A stretch of DNA of 64,000 bases from Proteobacteria bacterium CAG:495 (GCA_000432275.1 HF995314.1:14751-78750), one strand, 5' to 3'. Shown: positions 9,770-16,876, counted from the first letter of the stretch. The notes: generated by a model from the sequence alone, not told the origin. Made by a program: numbers and translations.

Positions 9770-10092
9770 TTGTGAGGAAAACCACTCTTTTGGAGTGGTT
9801 TTTTTATTTTTTTGCCGGCGGGTTCGAACCTCCGGTTCTTCTGGCTCATAAGCTTTTTTTCAAAAGCTAAATCGCTGCGGTCACTCGTTTGGTAAATTCG
9901 CTACGCTCGCTCTCTCTTGCCTGCTCATTAACCAAACTTCGCCTTGCGTCACAAAAACAACCGGAGCAACGGTTGTTTTTGTTCCTTAAGCCCGCCCGAG
10001 CTCACCATTGTGAGGAAAACCACTCTTTTGGAGTGGTTTTTTTTTATTTTTTTGCCGGCGGGTTCGAACCTCCGGTTCTTCTGGCTCATAAG
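9753..10092. repeat. 100-bp direct repeat containing the tRNA-Lys 3' end and terminator
   Basis: Copy one is 9753-9852 and copy two 9991-10092. They appear identical except for two extra T bases in the T tract of copy two. Each copy begins inside the tRNA T-arm (CCCGCCCGAGCTCACCA), continues through the terminator hairpin and ends in CTTCTGGCTCATAAG. The 138 bases between the copies hold no gene that I can support. Copy two carries only the last 17 bases of the tRNA, so it is not a functional tRNA. The layout resembles an attachment-site scar or a recombination duplication at a tRNA. From 10093 to the next gene the sequence is AT-rich and without a recognisable gene. Confidence 0.85.
9777..9813 (+). 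terminator. Terminator of tRNA-Lys
   Basis: The hairpin AACCACTC/GAGTGGTT is followed by a long T tract, starting 8 bases after the tRNA CCA. The same hairpin recurs near 10016-10053 inside the downstream repeat. Confidence 0.85.
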
Positions 10093-10284
10093 GCAAACTG
10101 CTTAAAATCGGCCGAGGAATAAGCCTTCTATTAATCGTTTAGCAATTTGATGTTTTGCGCACTTTTATACTAAGCGTCACTTCATTAAACAAGTTTTAAA
10201 AAATTGCCTATATTAAATCAGTTATAGGCGTATTATTTTCTTTCAGATTCTGGAAGTTATTGTTTTGCAACACAGGAGATGATT

Positions 10285-11145
10285 ATGCGTAAAGCCAGTT
10301 TATTGCTTGTTTTTTTATTATGGTGCTGTTCTCAGCCTCCGGCAGTCAAAGAAACCACCATTACCACCCCGCAAAACGAAACCCTTTTCGTGACGGCCGA
10401 GGGGGTGGGCAATGCAGGCAGCCATAAATTGGCGTTTATACAGCACGGGCTGGCTTCCAACCAGCAGCACCAAGCGGTTCTGGCTGCCAAGAAAGCCTTT
10501 CTGGCCAACGGATATGTCGTTGTTACTTTTGACAGCCGGCATTCCCTGGGCAAAAGCAGCCGAGATGTTGAAAACACAAGAATATCGACTTTTGCCGAAG
10601 ATTTATCCAATGTCATAAATTGGGCGGCCGAACAAGACTTTTACAGCGAACCCTTTGCCCTCGCCGGACATTCGCTGGGCGGCGCTTCGGTTTGGTCATA
10701 TGCATTGCAGAATCCCCAAAAAGTAGACCGTCTTATCGGCATTGCTCCGGTGGTCAGCGGCGATTTGTGGGAACGTTCCTGCTTTAAGAATATGCCGGAA
10801 TTCTGCCAAAAATGGAAATCTGACGGCGCTTATGTCTATCAAACGCCGGACGGAAAGGACAAAGCCCTTATCTCTTATAAAACTCTTGATGATGCCAAAA
10901 ACTTTAATGCCCTGAACGATGCGGAGCATCTAAAAGCCATAACTCTTCTTGTGGCGGCAGACAATGATTCTGTGGTTTCGCCGCAGGACGTCAGAAAATT
11001 ATATGACCGCCTGCCCCACCCAAAATATATAGCGATTATTAACGACAGCGAACACAATTTTGTCAGCGACAAAAATCAGAATGAACTGTTTGATGCTGTC
11101 GGCGCTTTTTTAAAACAACAGAAACCTTCTGTTGCTCAAGACTAA
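10285..11145 (+). CDS. Secreted alpha/beta hydrolase, probably membrane-anchored
   Basis: A 286-residue alpha/beta-hydrolase, starting at the ATG at 10285 because AGGAG lies 6 bases before it (an ATG at 10279 abuts the same site). The N-terminus has a hydrophobic signal ending in LLWCCSQPP, which may be an imperfect lipobox. The core shows an oxyanion HG motif (QHGLASN), the nucleophile elbow GHSLGG with Ser near residue 132, an acid in AADNDSVV and a histidine in NDSEHNF, giving a complete Ser-Asp-His triad. It resembles dienelactone-hydrolase or acylaminoacyl-esterase-like enzymes acting in the envelope. The substrate is unknown. It is followed by a hairpin terminator. Confidence 0.85.
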   Translation: MRKASLLLVFLLWCCSQPPAVKETTITTPQNETLFVTAEGVGNAGSHKLAFIQHGLASNQQHQAVLAAKKAFLANGYVVVTFDSRHSLGKSSRDVENTRISTFAEDLSNVINWAAEQDFYSEPFALAGHSLGGASVWSYALQNPQKVDRLIGIAPVVSGDLWERSCFKNMPEFCQKWKSDGAYVYQTPDGKDKALISYKTLDDAKNFNALNDAEHLKAITLLVAADNDSVVSPQDVRKLYDRLPHPKYIAIINDSEHNFVSDKNQNELFDAVGAFLKQQKPSVAQD

Positions 11146-11183
11146 CAGAATCATTTTGCGAAATGTGATTTACGAACTCTCCG

Positions 11184-11216
11184 GCCACCTTAGTGCTTAG
11201 GTGGTCTTTTTGTTTT
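11184..11216 (+). terminator. Terminator after the alpha/beta hydrolase gene
   Basis: The stem GCCACCT/AGGTGGT with an 8-base loop is followed by TCTTTTTGTTTT, 38 bases after the stop codon. Confidence 0.8.
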
Positions 11217-11219
11217 CTG

Positions 11220-11576
11220 CGAACAGGCTTCTTGCCACAAAAATATCATTTCCCCGATAACAATGCGCTTGCAAGTTACAAAAACTTCCGTTAGACTGGC
11301 GGTGTTTGGTTGTTGGAGATCTGCAAACTCCATTGCCAAGAAAACAAATTCAAGCGGAAAGGATATATTCCGTTAGCCTTTTTAAGGCATATATCTCGAC
11401 TTGATGTAAGGTCGGGATGCTTCCGACTATACAACAGACGTAATGTCGGAGGTTTTGCTGATGGCATTATGTTAAAGGTCAGAGGATCATTTTCTTGGAT
11501 TAATGATTTTGCAGACATACCCGACCACCTTTCAGGTGGTCTTTTTTTGAAAGAAAATGTCGTGAAAATCTATTAG
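11220..11576 (+). other. Structured leader with terminator and an aborted start (remnant or regulatory RNA)
   Basis: No convincing gene is seen. The stretch holds several hairpins: GGAG/CTCC near 11316, CGGAA/TTCCG near 11355, GCCTT/AAGGC near 11379, and two mutually exclusive pairings of GTCGG/CCGAC near 11411-11450. It ends in hairpin ATCATT/AATGAT, then the terminator GACCACCT/AGGTGGTC with seven T bases near 11521-11544. An SD-like GAAAGAAAATGTC and a GTG AAA ATC TAT TAG mini-frame follow. The end matches the start region of the HTH gene at 12037, so this is a second copy of the same leader in front of a lost or five-codon frame. Confidence 0.5.
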
Positions 11577-12023
11577 ATATCATAAGTTTTTATAGATAAT
11601 AGCCCAATAACACAAAGTTGTTTTATTCCTTAAATCCCCTAGAGATGATTTCTAAAAACAGGGGCTTTTTTATTTTACATTTACTCTTATAAATCAATGA
11701 TAAAAAAATATGATTTTCTAGTTTTTTATTGTAAAATTAATTTTTAACAGGTATCCTGTTTTCAGACTTGAGGCTATTCCTCATGTTTAGCACTTCGGTG
11801 CGGGGCTGTCGTAAGCCTTCATTTCGCACGGTGTTAGGATATAACATCGTCATATTGTCAGCTACTTATAACAGTTGGCAATAAATATATCCCCGGCTAA
11901 GGTCGGGGAGCTTTTAGCGTATGCAATAGGGATTTTCGGATTCTAAAGGCTAAAGGAATCATTTTGCGAAATGTGATTTACGAACTCTCCGACCACCTTA
12001 GTGCTTAGGTGGTCTTTTTTTTT
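11577..12023 (+). promoter_or_regulatory. Structured 5' leader with attenuator-like terminator before the HTH genes
   Basis: A gene-free AT-rich stretch. The hairpin CCCCT/AGGGG plus a T tract at about 11637-11672 probably ends upstream transcription. From 11765 it contains GCACTTCGGTGC (a UUCG-type tetraloop), GGCT/AGCC, CCCCG/CGGGG near 11892-11909, then the conserved pair: hairpin at about 11959-11978 and the strong terminator stem at 11991-12013 followed by T bases. Only about 4 bases separate the T tract from the Shine-Dalgarno AAGGAAA of the next gene. This is the arrangement expected for transcription attenuation or a riboswitch-like RNA; the ligand or trigger is unknown. Confidence 0.5.
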
Positions 12024-12036
12024 GAAAGGAAATGTC

Positions 12037-12279
12037 GTGAAAAATCTGTCTGACTTTATCAGTCCCGATAATTTAAGAAATTTTGGAGAGTCAATGCATT
12101 GGGCCAGAACCGACCAGAAACTCTCTCTTGAGGAAACGGCTAAAAAAGCCGGATGCAGCATAGAAGATATTGACGCCCTGGAGACCGGACGCGGCGAGTT
12201 TAATCTGCCGTTGACCTGCCGGCTGTTGGAGTTATATCAGGAAAAACTGTTTATCAATGTGGAGAGTTACAATGACTAA
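12037..12279 (+). CDS. Small Cro/C1-type HTH protein 1
   Basis: An 80-residue protein from a GTG start at 12037, chosen because AAGGAAA lies just upstream and because a diverged duplicate of this start region exists at about 11560. Residues about 20-65 form an XRE-type helix-turn-helix (WARTDQKLSLEETAKKAGCS followed by IEDIDALETGRGEF), then a helix typical of C1-like repressors (LTCRLLELYQ). No other domain is present. It overlaps the next, homologous gene by 8 bp. It is probably a DNA-binding regulator, with unknown target. The terminator hairpin right before its ribosome site suggests attenuation control. Confidence 0.8.
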   Translation: MKNLSDFISPDNLRNFGESMHWARTDQKLSLEETAKKAGCSIEDIDALETGRGEFNLPLTCRLLELYQEKLFINVESYND

Positions 12280-12562
12280 GATGCCGATTTATTATGCTCA
12301 CGAACTTGGAGTTGACCTCTGTTTGGAAATAGCCTTATTTTTCTTTGAAGCCCGGCGGAACCGCGGCCTCTCCATTGCTGAAGCGGCTGCAAAAAGCGGA
12401 CTTTCCGTTAATGATGTGGATGAGCTGGAAACACGGGGCGGCCGTTATGATTTTGCAAAAATCACCAACCTGCTGGAACTGTATCAGCTGAAAATGCCGA
12501 TGATACCGAGCAATTTTAAGAATATGCCGATAGAAATATCAGAAAAATATTTTGCGTGCTGA
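12272..12562 (+). CDS. Small Cro/C1-type HTH protein 2
   Basis: A 96-residue protein. The ATG at 12272 is preferred over 12257 because GGAGAG precedes it by 5 bases. It is homologous to the gene before it: the motif ARRNRGLSIAEAAAKSGLS with VNDVDELETRGGRYDF and LLELYQ aligns with LSLEETAKKAGCS, IDALETGRGEF and LLELYQ. The pair therefore arose by tandem duplication and is translationally coupled. The C-terminal tail after the HTH is short. It probably forms a heterodimer or works in parallel with protein 1 (inference). A terminator follows, separating it from the ubiquitin gene. Confidence 0.8.
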   Translation: MTKMPIYYAHELGVDLCLEIALFFFEARRNRGLSIAEAAAKSGLSVNDVDELETRGGRYDFAKITNLLELYQLKMPMIPSNFKNMPIEISEKYFAC

Positions 12563-12566
12563 CAAT

Positions 12567-12596
12567 GGCAGCCCCGGTCTTCCGGGGCTTTTGTCG
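12567..12596 (+). terminator. Terminator after the HTH pair
   Basis: The hairpin AGCCCCGG-TCTT-CCGGGGCT is followed by TTTG. It lies just after the stop at 12562 and ahead of the ubiquitin-barrel gene, which is therefore a separate transcript. Confidence 0.75.
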
Positions 12597-12658
12597 AGGC
12601 AACACCATATATTTAATAAATTTTTGCCGTCTTAAAAGAATGATAACATTTGCCAAGC

Positions 12659-12664
12659 TATAAT
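12659..12664 (+). promoter_or_regulatory. Putative -10 box of the ubiquitin-barrel gene
   Basis: A perfect TATAAT lies 37 bases before the chosen ATG in an AT-rich intergenic stretch. No good -35 element is seen 16-18 bases upstream, so expression may be weak or activator-dependent. Confidence 0.45.
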
Positions 12665-12701
12665 GCTGTCTGCCAATTGCCGTCATCTAACAGGAAAAAG
12701 C

Positions 12702-13862
12702 ATGAAAAAATTTTGTATCTTTTTATTTGTTGCATTGCTTTGGTCAAACAATGTTTGGGCGATGCAGATTTTTGTAAAAACATTAACAGGAAAGCACATT
12801 ACCTTAGAAGTTGAACCCACGGACAGAATTGAGGATGTGAAGGCCAAAATTCAGGATAAAGAAGGTATCCCGCCTGATCAGCAAAGACTGATTTTTGCGG
12901 GAAAGCAACTGGAAGACGGCAATACTTTGCAGGATTATTCCATTCAAAAAGATTCAACTTTGCACTTGGTGCTACGCCTCCGCGGAGGAGATTTTGATTC
13001 CGCAATGAATATTAATCCGATTAACACCGCAATCCAAAATGCCGGTTTGCTGTTTAACGGCATCAGCTCCCGCACCAGCGGCGGAATAAACAGCTTTGCC
13101 GGCGGCGAGCAGATGAATACCGCGGAAAACAGCTCTTTGTGGGTCAATACCTTATACGGGCACAATACCTATCAAAGTACAGACAGCTACGGAATGATTG
13201 CCGGATTTGAAAAACGTCTGTCCAACCATAAATTCGGTTTTGGCTACAGTTATCTGGAAAATGATATTGAGGGGCTGTTTCACGATGCCGATGCGGTCAC
13301 ACACAGCGGTTTTGCCTATGGAGAATACAAGCCGGCGCAATGGTATATCAATCTGTCCGGGAGCTATTCTCACGCCAGATTTGAAGAAAACAACGAACGC
13401 TACAATTTGCAGACAATCGGTTTGCAGATAATGAACGGTTACGATTTTGGGACGATTACCCCAGAAGCCGGGCTGAGATATCTTTATATTTGGCACGACG
13501 ACTACCGTAATGCCCGGAATGTTAACATTGACGGCAGCAGCCAAAACATTCTGAGCGGCATTATCGGAATGAAAATTGCCAAAGAATTTGCTCTGAACTC
13601 CGAATATCAGTTGATTCCGCAAATAAAAATTGCCGGATTATACGATTTTTCGCAGAGCAACCGGTATATTACAGGGACGTTTGAGAATCAGACACATTTG
13701 CTGGAGCTTAATCGGCTGGCTCGTTATGCGACGGAGCTCAATGTCGGAATTGAACTGCACGACGAAAAGACTTTTCAGGCCTATTTGGGATATTACGGGC
13801 AGTTTCGCAACAACAGCAACAGTCATGCGGCAATGTTGAACTTTTCTTATAAATTGAATTAG
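12702..13862 (+). CDS. Secreted ubiquitin fused to an autotransporter-type outer-membrane beta-barrel
   Basis: The ATG at 12702, with AGGAAA upstream, gives 386 residues. Residues 1-20 are a signal peptide ending in VWA, so signal peptidase I would cut exactly before ubiquitin Met1. Residues 21-96 match human ubiquitin except for T12H, S20T, T22R, N25D, R54N, S57Q, N60S and E64D (ubiquitin numbering; 68 of 76 identical from memory of the human sequence). Lys 6, 11, 27, 29, 33, 48 and 63, the Leu8/Ile44/Val70 patch and LRLRGG are kept. A linker of about 50 residues (DFDSAMN onward) leads to a barrel of about 240 residues with alternating aromatic strands ([56 protein letters not shown]), like autotransporter translocators. 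The last residue is Asn, not the usual Phe. Function is inferred: surface display or release of ubiquitin toward a eukaryotic partner. Confidence 0.93.
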   Translation: MKKFCIFLFVALLWSNNVWAMQIFVKTLTGKHITLEVEPTDRIEDVKAKIQDKEGIPPDQQRLIFAGKQLEDGNTLQDYSIQKDSTLHLVLRLRGGDFDSAMNINPINTAIQNAGLLFNGISSRTSGGINSFAGGEQMNTAENSSLWVNTLYGHNTYQSTDSYGMIAGFEKRLSNHKFGFGYSYLENDIEGLFHDADAVTHSGFAYGEYKPAQWYINLSGSYSHARFEENNERYNLQTIGLQIMNGYDFGTITPEAGLRYLYIWHDDYRNARNVNIDGSSQNILSGIIGMKIAKEFALNSEYQLIPQIKIAGLYDFSQSNRYITGTFENQTHLLELNRLARYATELNVGIELHDEKTFQAYLGYYGQFRNNSNSHAAMLNFSYKLN

Positions 13863-13905
13863 GCATTGTATTGTCCCTATAATCAGAATTCTCCGTTTGA
13901 CGATG

Positions 13906-13936
13906 ACAACCCCGGATTTCCGGGGTTGTTGTTTGT
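13906..13936 (+). terminator. Terminator after the ubiquitin-barrel gene
   Basis: The perfect stem ACAACCCCGG/CCGGGGTTGT is followed by TGTTTGTTT, 43 bases past the stop. Confidence 0.8.
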
Positions 13937-14028
13937 TTACGCCGCACCATTCCGCCCAAAAACATTGATAAAAAAAAAGACAGTGACTAAATGGAAACAA
14001 AAAAATGGTATTGCCGCCGCCCTTTAAC

Positions 14029-14063
14029 ACAAAAACAGCGTTATCCGCAGATAACGCTGTTTT
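14029..14063 (-). terminator. Terminator for the 102-residue lipoprotein gene
   Basis: The stem AACAGCGTTATC/GATAACGCTGTT is followed on the minus strand by TTTTTGTG. It lies about 20 bases past the stop of the minus-strand gene. Confidence 0.75.
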
Positions 14064-14082
14064 GCTCGTTTCAGATAAAAAC

Positions 14083-14391
14083 TTAATCGGCGTAGCCCAT
14101 ATTTTTGAGATTGGTAATAATAGATTCTGCCGTAGACTGAGATTCTTCACTGATACCTGCACTTTGCAGGGCCAACTTCTTTATACAGGTGTTAACAATC
14201 TCATCGGCCGTAGCGCTGATGCCTTTGGTCAGCAAAGTTCCGGCCTGAAACTTGGCATTGGCCTCGCTGACCATACAAGCCCGCATCCGGGTTTTGGCGG
14301 AAGCGTTGCTGTCAACTGCGGTATATTTGGATAAATCGGCACAACCGGCCATCAGAACCAGCGCGGCGCCGAGAATAAATATTTTTTTCAT
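14083..14391 (-). CDS. Small lipoprotein of unknown function
   Basis: 102 residues. The signal peptide ends in a lipobox-like LMAGC with Cys17 as the likely lipidated residue. The mature part is mostly helical and soluble, with two further cysteines (RACMVSEA and VNTCIKK) that could form a disulfide in the periplasm. Good Shine-Dalgarno spacing (AAAAGGACGACAT before ATG) and a strong terminator support a single-gene unit. No family recognised. Confidence 0.75.
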   Translation of the reverse strand: MKKIFILGAALVLMAGCADLSKYTAVDSNASAKTRMRACMVSEANAKFQAGTLLTKGISATADEIVNTCIKKLALQSAGISEESQSTAESIITNLKNMGYAD

Positions 14392-14526
14392 ATGTCGTCC
14401 TTTTCGTCATTTGGTTATGCTACGGTTATACGGCCGATTGTTTTAAATTTTATTAAACAATGACAAACTTCAATTGTATTTTTTATATTTTTCAAAAAAA
14501 AATCACGAGATACGGCAAGTGGGTTT

Positions 14527-15516
14527 TTATTTTTTATGACTGCCGAAACCGCTGCCGATGGTACGGCCGATGCTTTGGATTTTCATTCCGATACAACTCC
14601 GGCAGTGCACCGGCGTGTCGTTTACGCATATTTTTCCGGGATAAAGTTCATAGAACCTGCGATATTCGCCTTCCGTAACATTGGGCATAACCACATTGGC
14701 ACCGCTTTGCAAAGCCATCAGCCGGCCACGCGGGTTCAGACTTTCCATTGCCGTGGTGGCCGGAATGTTAATGTCCGGCATCAGGATACGCATCACCGCC
14801 ATAGTGCGCAAAGCCAAATCAAGCGAACCGCCGGAGGCATCGGCAAGCGGCGTTTCCGGATGGGGGATGAAAGGTCCGATACCGGCCATGTCGATTTCCA
14901 AATTCTGCAAAAAAAGCAAATCATCGGCAATCGATTCAATTGTCTGTCCGGGAAGTCCGACCATAATTCCCGACCCCAGCTCGTAGCCAAGTTGTTTGAG
15001 CGCGAGCAGACATTCATAACGCCGCTGCCAGCTCATACCGGGGTCCAGCCGGTGATACAAGTCTTTGTCCGTCGTTTCAATACGCAGCAGGTAGCGATCG
15101 GCGCCGGCCTCGCGAAAAGCACGGTATTCGTCATAGCTGCGTTCGCCGATGCTGAGCGTGACCGCCACATCAAATTTTTTGATCTCAGAAATGATGCGGC
15201 ACATTACTTCGGCGGTGTAATACATATCTTCGCCGGACTGCATAACCACCGTCTTAAACCCCATGGCAGCCGCTTTGCGCGCTGTTTCAACAAGTTCTTC
15301 CGGCTCCATACGGTAACGGCACACTTTTTTGTTATGCCGGCGGATACCGCAGTACATACAGTCATTACGGCAAATGTTGGAAAATTCTATCAAGCCGCGC
15401 AAATAGACATCATCGCCCACATGGCGACGGCGAATATCGTCTGCACGCTTAAACAGCTGCGATTGATTTTCCTCGTCTGAGAGGAGGGTTATAATCTCGT
15501 TTCGGTTCAAGCTCAT
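14527..15516 (-). CDS. hydE: [FeFe]-hydrogenase maturation radical SAM enzyme HydE
   Basis: A 329-residue radical-SAM protein. The cluster motif appears as CRNDCMYCGIRR near residues 49-60, the CxxxCxxC form with the CGIRR extension typical of HydE. A TIM-barrel follows, with SAM-binding features (QSGED, SIGER, GIMVGLPGQT) and the BATS-type C-terminal domain (MPNVTEGEYRRFYELYPGK). HydE works with HydF and HydG to build the H-cluster of [FeFe] hydrogenases. Neither these partners nor a hydrogenase lies in this window, so they must be elsewhere if the pathway is active. PylB and BioB are related alternatives, but CGIRR and the overall motif pattern favour HydE. Confidence 0.88.
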   Translation of the reverse strand: MSLNRNEIITLLSDEENQSQLFKRADDIRRRHVGDDVYLRGLIEFSNICRNDCMYCGIRRHNKKVCRYRMEPEELVETARKAAAMGFKTVVMQSGEDMYYTAEVMCRIISEIKKFDVAVTLSIGERSYDEYRAFREAGADRYLLRIETTDKDLYHRLDPGMSWQRRYECLLALKQLGYELGSGIMVGLPGQTIESIADDLLFLQNLEIDMAGIGPFIPHPETPLADASGGSLDLALRTMAVMRILMPDINIPATTAMESLNPRGRLMALQSGANVVMPNVTEGEYRRFYELYPGKICVNDTPVHCRSCIGMKIQSIGRTIGSGFGSHKK

Positions 15517-15718
15517 AGTTTTGCACTTTCAATTATCCCATTGCCCAGAACTGAATTTACGTTTGAGGACGGCATTGCACCGGACACAGAGATTTGGCAT
15601 ACAGGGCCAGATGTTCTTGCCGAAAAGTTGTTATAACCTTTCGCCACAAAAACATAAACCCAAGTTTTTGCTTTCTTTGACGGTGCGAGTGTAATGCCGG
15701 AGACTTAATTTGGCAACA

Positions 15719-15750
15719 AAAAACCGCGTTTTACTTATAAACGCGGCTTC
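15719..15750 (-). terminator. Terminator for the DUF421 gene
   Basis: The stem AACCGCGTTT/AAACGCGGCTT gives, on the minus strand, a hairpin followed by TTTTTTG, 16 bases past the stop codon. The remaining 200 bases up to hydE contain no gene I can support. Confidence 0.7.
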
Positions 15751-15765
15751 TGGCATTGTCAAAAA

Positions 15766-16398
15766 TCATTTGAATTTGACAACATAGAAGTCATTTTTTT
15801 GGAGCTGGGCGTAAAAGACCTCCTCAATCCGGGAAATATGCTGTTTCTTCAATTGCTGCATCAGCCATTTGCGGGTTTGTTTTACCTGTCGGAGGCCATC
15901 GGCATTGATTTTGCCGTCTTCTATCAAAGCGACGGCAAAGTTCCGTTCACCCTTGCGGACAATGCTCAAGTCGCCGCCGACTTCAATTTGGGCGGTTTTG
16001 ATTTCGGCCAACGAGCGGATGTCCTGAGTGCGCAGCAGAGACATAAAATCAGTCATCGTCATATTTATTTTGCGGAGGTTTTTGATGTTTACCTGCCCGT
16101 CTGAGATAATCACCGTCGGCGTACCGATAATTACTCCCCTTCCCCATTTGGTGTGCTGGGCAATATAGTTAACCAGCCAGTTCAAGGCAAAATATACGGA
16201 CAAAACCGCCATAAAACCGTACCACGTCGTTTGCGGATTAAACAAAAAACCGCCCAAAACCGCACTCAGCAAAAAATTACTGATGAGGTCGAAGCTCGTC
16301 ATCTGGGTAAACTGGCGTTTAGAGCCGGAAAGCTGGAAGAAAAACAACACCAATATAAAAGACATCAACAGCCGCCAGGCCACCAGCCAATAATCCAT
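15766..16398 (-). CDS. DUF421/YetF-family membrane protein
   Basis: 210 residues from the ATG at 16398, which has AAGGAG 8 bases upstream; a longer frame to 16455 lacks a ribosome site. Three N-terminal membrane helices (WRLLMSFILVLFFFQLSG, FDLISNFLLSAVLGGF and WYGFMAVLSVYFALNWLV) are followed by a cytoplasmic domain with the family's GTPTVIISDGQVNIKNLRK segment, MTMTDFMSLLRTQDI and a regulatory tail. The family is widespread but poorly understood; Bacillus members (YetF and spore-associated relatives) are envelope proteins. No operon partner is seen. Confidence 0.85.
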   Translation of the reverse strand: MDYWLVAWRLLMSFILVLFFFQLSGSKRQFTQMTSFDLISNFLLSAVLGGFLFNPQTTWYGFMAVLSVYFALNWLVNYIAQHTKWGRGVIIGTPTVIISDGQVNIKNLRKINMTMTDFMSLLRTQDIRSLAEIKTAQIEVGGDLSIVRKGERNFAVALIEDGKINADGLRQVKQTRKWLMQQLKKQHISRIEEVFYAQLQKNDFYVVKFK

Positions 16399-16525
16399 TT
16401 TACTTCTCCTTTGTAAAAACCTATAAATATATAAAGCAGGATTATCCCCAAACAAGCGCTGGGAAAAAATTTTGCGCCATCGGCCGTTTTAAACGGTATA
16501 ATGAGGGAAAGACAAAGGAAAAAAG

Positions 16526-16876
16526 ATGGAAGACGACATTTTTACAAGACTGGAAAAATCAGCTTTTCGGGCCAGATTCAAGCTTTCGGCCAAAGACCGA
16601 GCCTATGCCGAACAAAAAGGCCCGGCAGAACTTCGCCGGCATGCCGAGGATTTCATTGCCAAACGGCTGGCTCCGGCTGTCATTCCGAACGACGGCAGGC
16701 AGACGCCGATGCGCAATCATCCGGTCTTTACCGCGCAGCATGCCACCGCAACCTGCTGCCGACAGTGTTTTTACAAGTGGCACGGCGTAAAACCGGGCGT
16801 CGAATTGAGCGCCGAGCAACAACGGTATGCCGTCAGCCTGATAATGGAATGGCTCCGGCGGCAAATTGAAAAATAG
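16526..16876 (+). CDS. DUF4186 family protein
   Basis: 116 residues, soluble. The C-terminal half carries the family signature: RNHPVFTAQHATATCCRQCF with KWHGV next to it, and a terminal helix (YAVSLIMEWLRRQI). Conserved His, Cys-Cys-x-x-Cys and a second His could bind a metal such as zinc (inference). The N-terminal helix LSAKDRAYAEQKGPAELRRH is also family-like. ATG at 16526 follows AAGGAAAAAAG. Function is unknown for the family. It is convergent with the lipoprotein gene next door, with only 2 bases between the ends. Confidence 0.85.
   Translation: MEDDIFTRLEKSAFRARFKLSAKDRAYAEQKGPAELRRHAEDFIAKRLAPAVIPNDGRQTPMRNHPVFTAQHATATCCRQCFYKWHGVKPGVELSAEQQRYAVSLIMEWLRRQIEK

Larger units (their letters stand above)
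11148..12019. repeat. 64-bp direct repeat carrying a terminator hairpin
   Basis: The block at 11148-11211 recurs at 11956-12019 with one difference (CCGGCC versus CCGACC). It contains a weak hairpin (ATCATTTTGCGAAATGTGAT) followed by the strong hairpin ACCACCT/AGGTGGT and a T tract. A third, diverged copy covers about 11471-11530. The first copy ends the hydrolase gene, while the other two lie directly before start codons. Confidence 0.85.

Noticed and set aside
9667..9849. Minus-strand 60-residue frame over tRNA-Lys
   Set aside because: It is the antisense of the tRNA gene and its terminator; such frames are commonly mis-annotated at tRNA genes.
9853..9990. Small mobile element between the tRNA-Lys repeats
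   Set aside because: Only 138 bases with no open frame or terminal inverted repeats of note.
11310..11576. 88-residue plus-strand frame in the first leader
   Set aside because: It runs through several hairpins and a terminator and has no ribosome site; better explained as structured RNA.
12762..12989. Ubiquitin segment as eukaryotic contamination or chimeric assembly
   Set aside because: It is in frame with a bacterial signal peptide before it and a barrel after it, with no introns or polyubiquitin repeat and with bacterial expression signals.
14536..15480. 314-residue frame antisense to hydE
   Set aside because: Lies entirely within a well-supported gene and has no ribosome site or recognisable domain.
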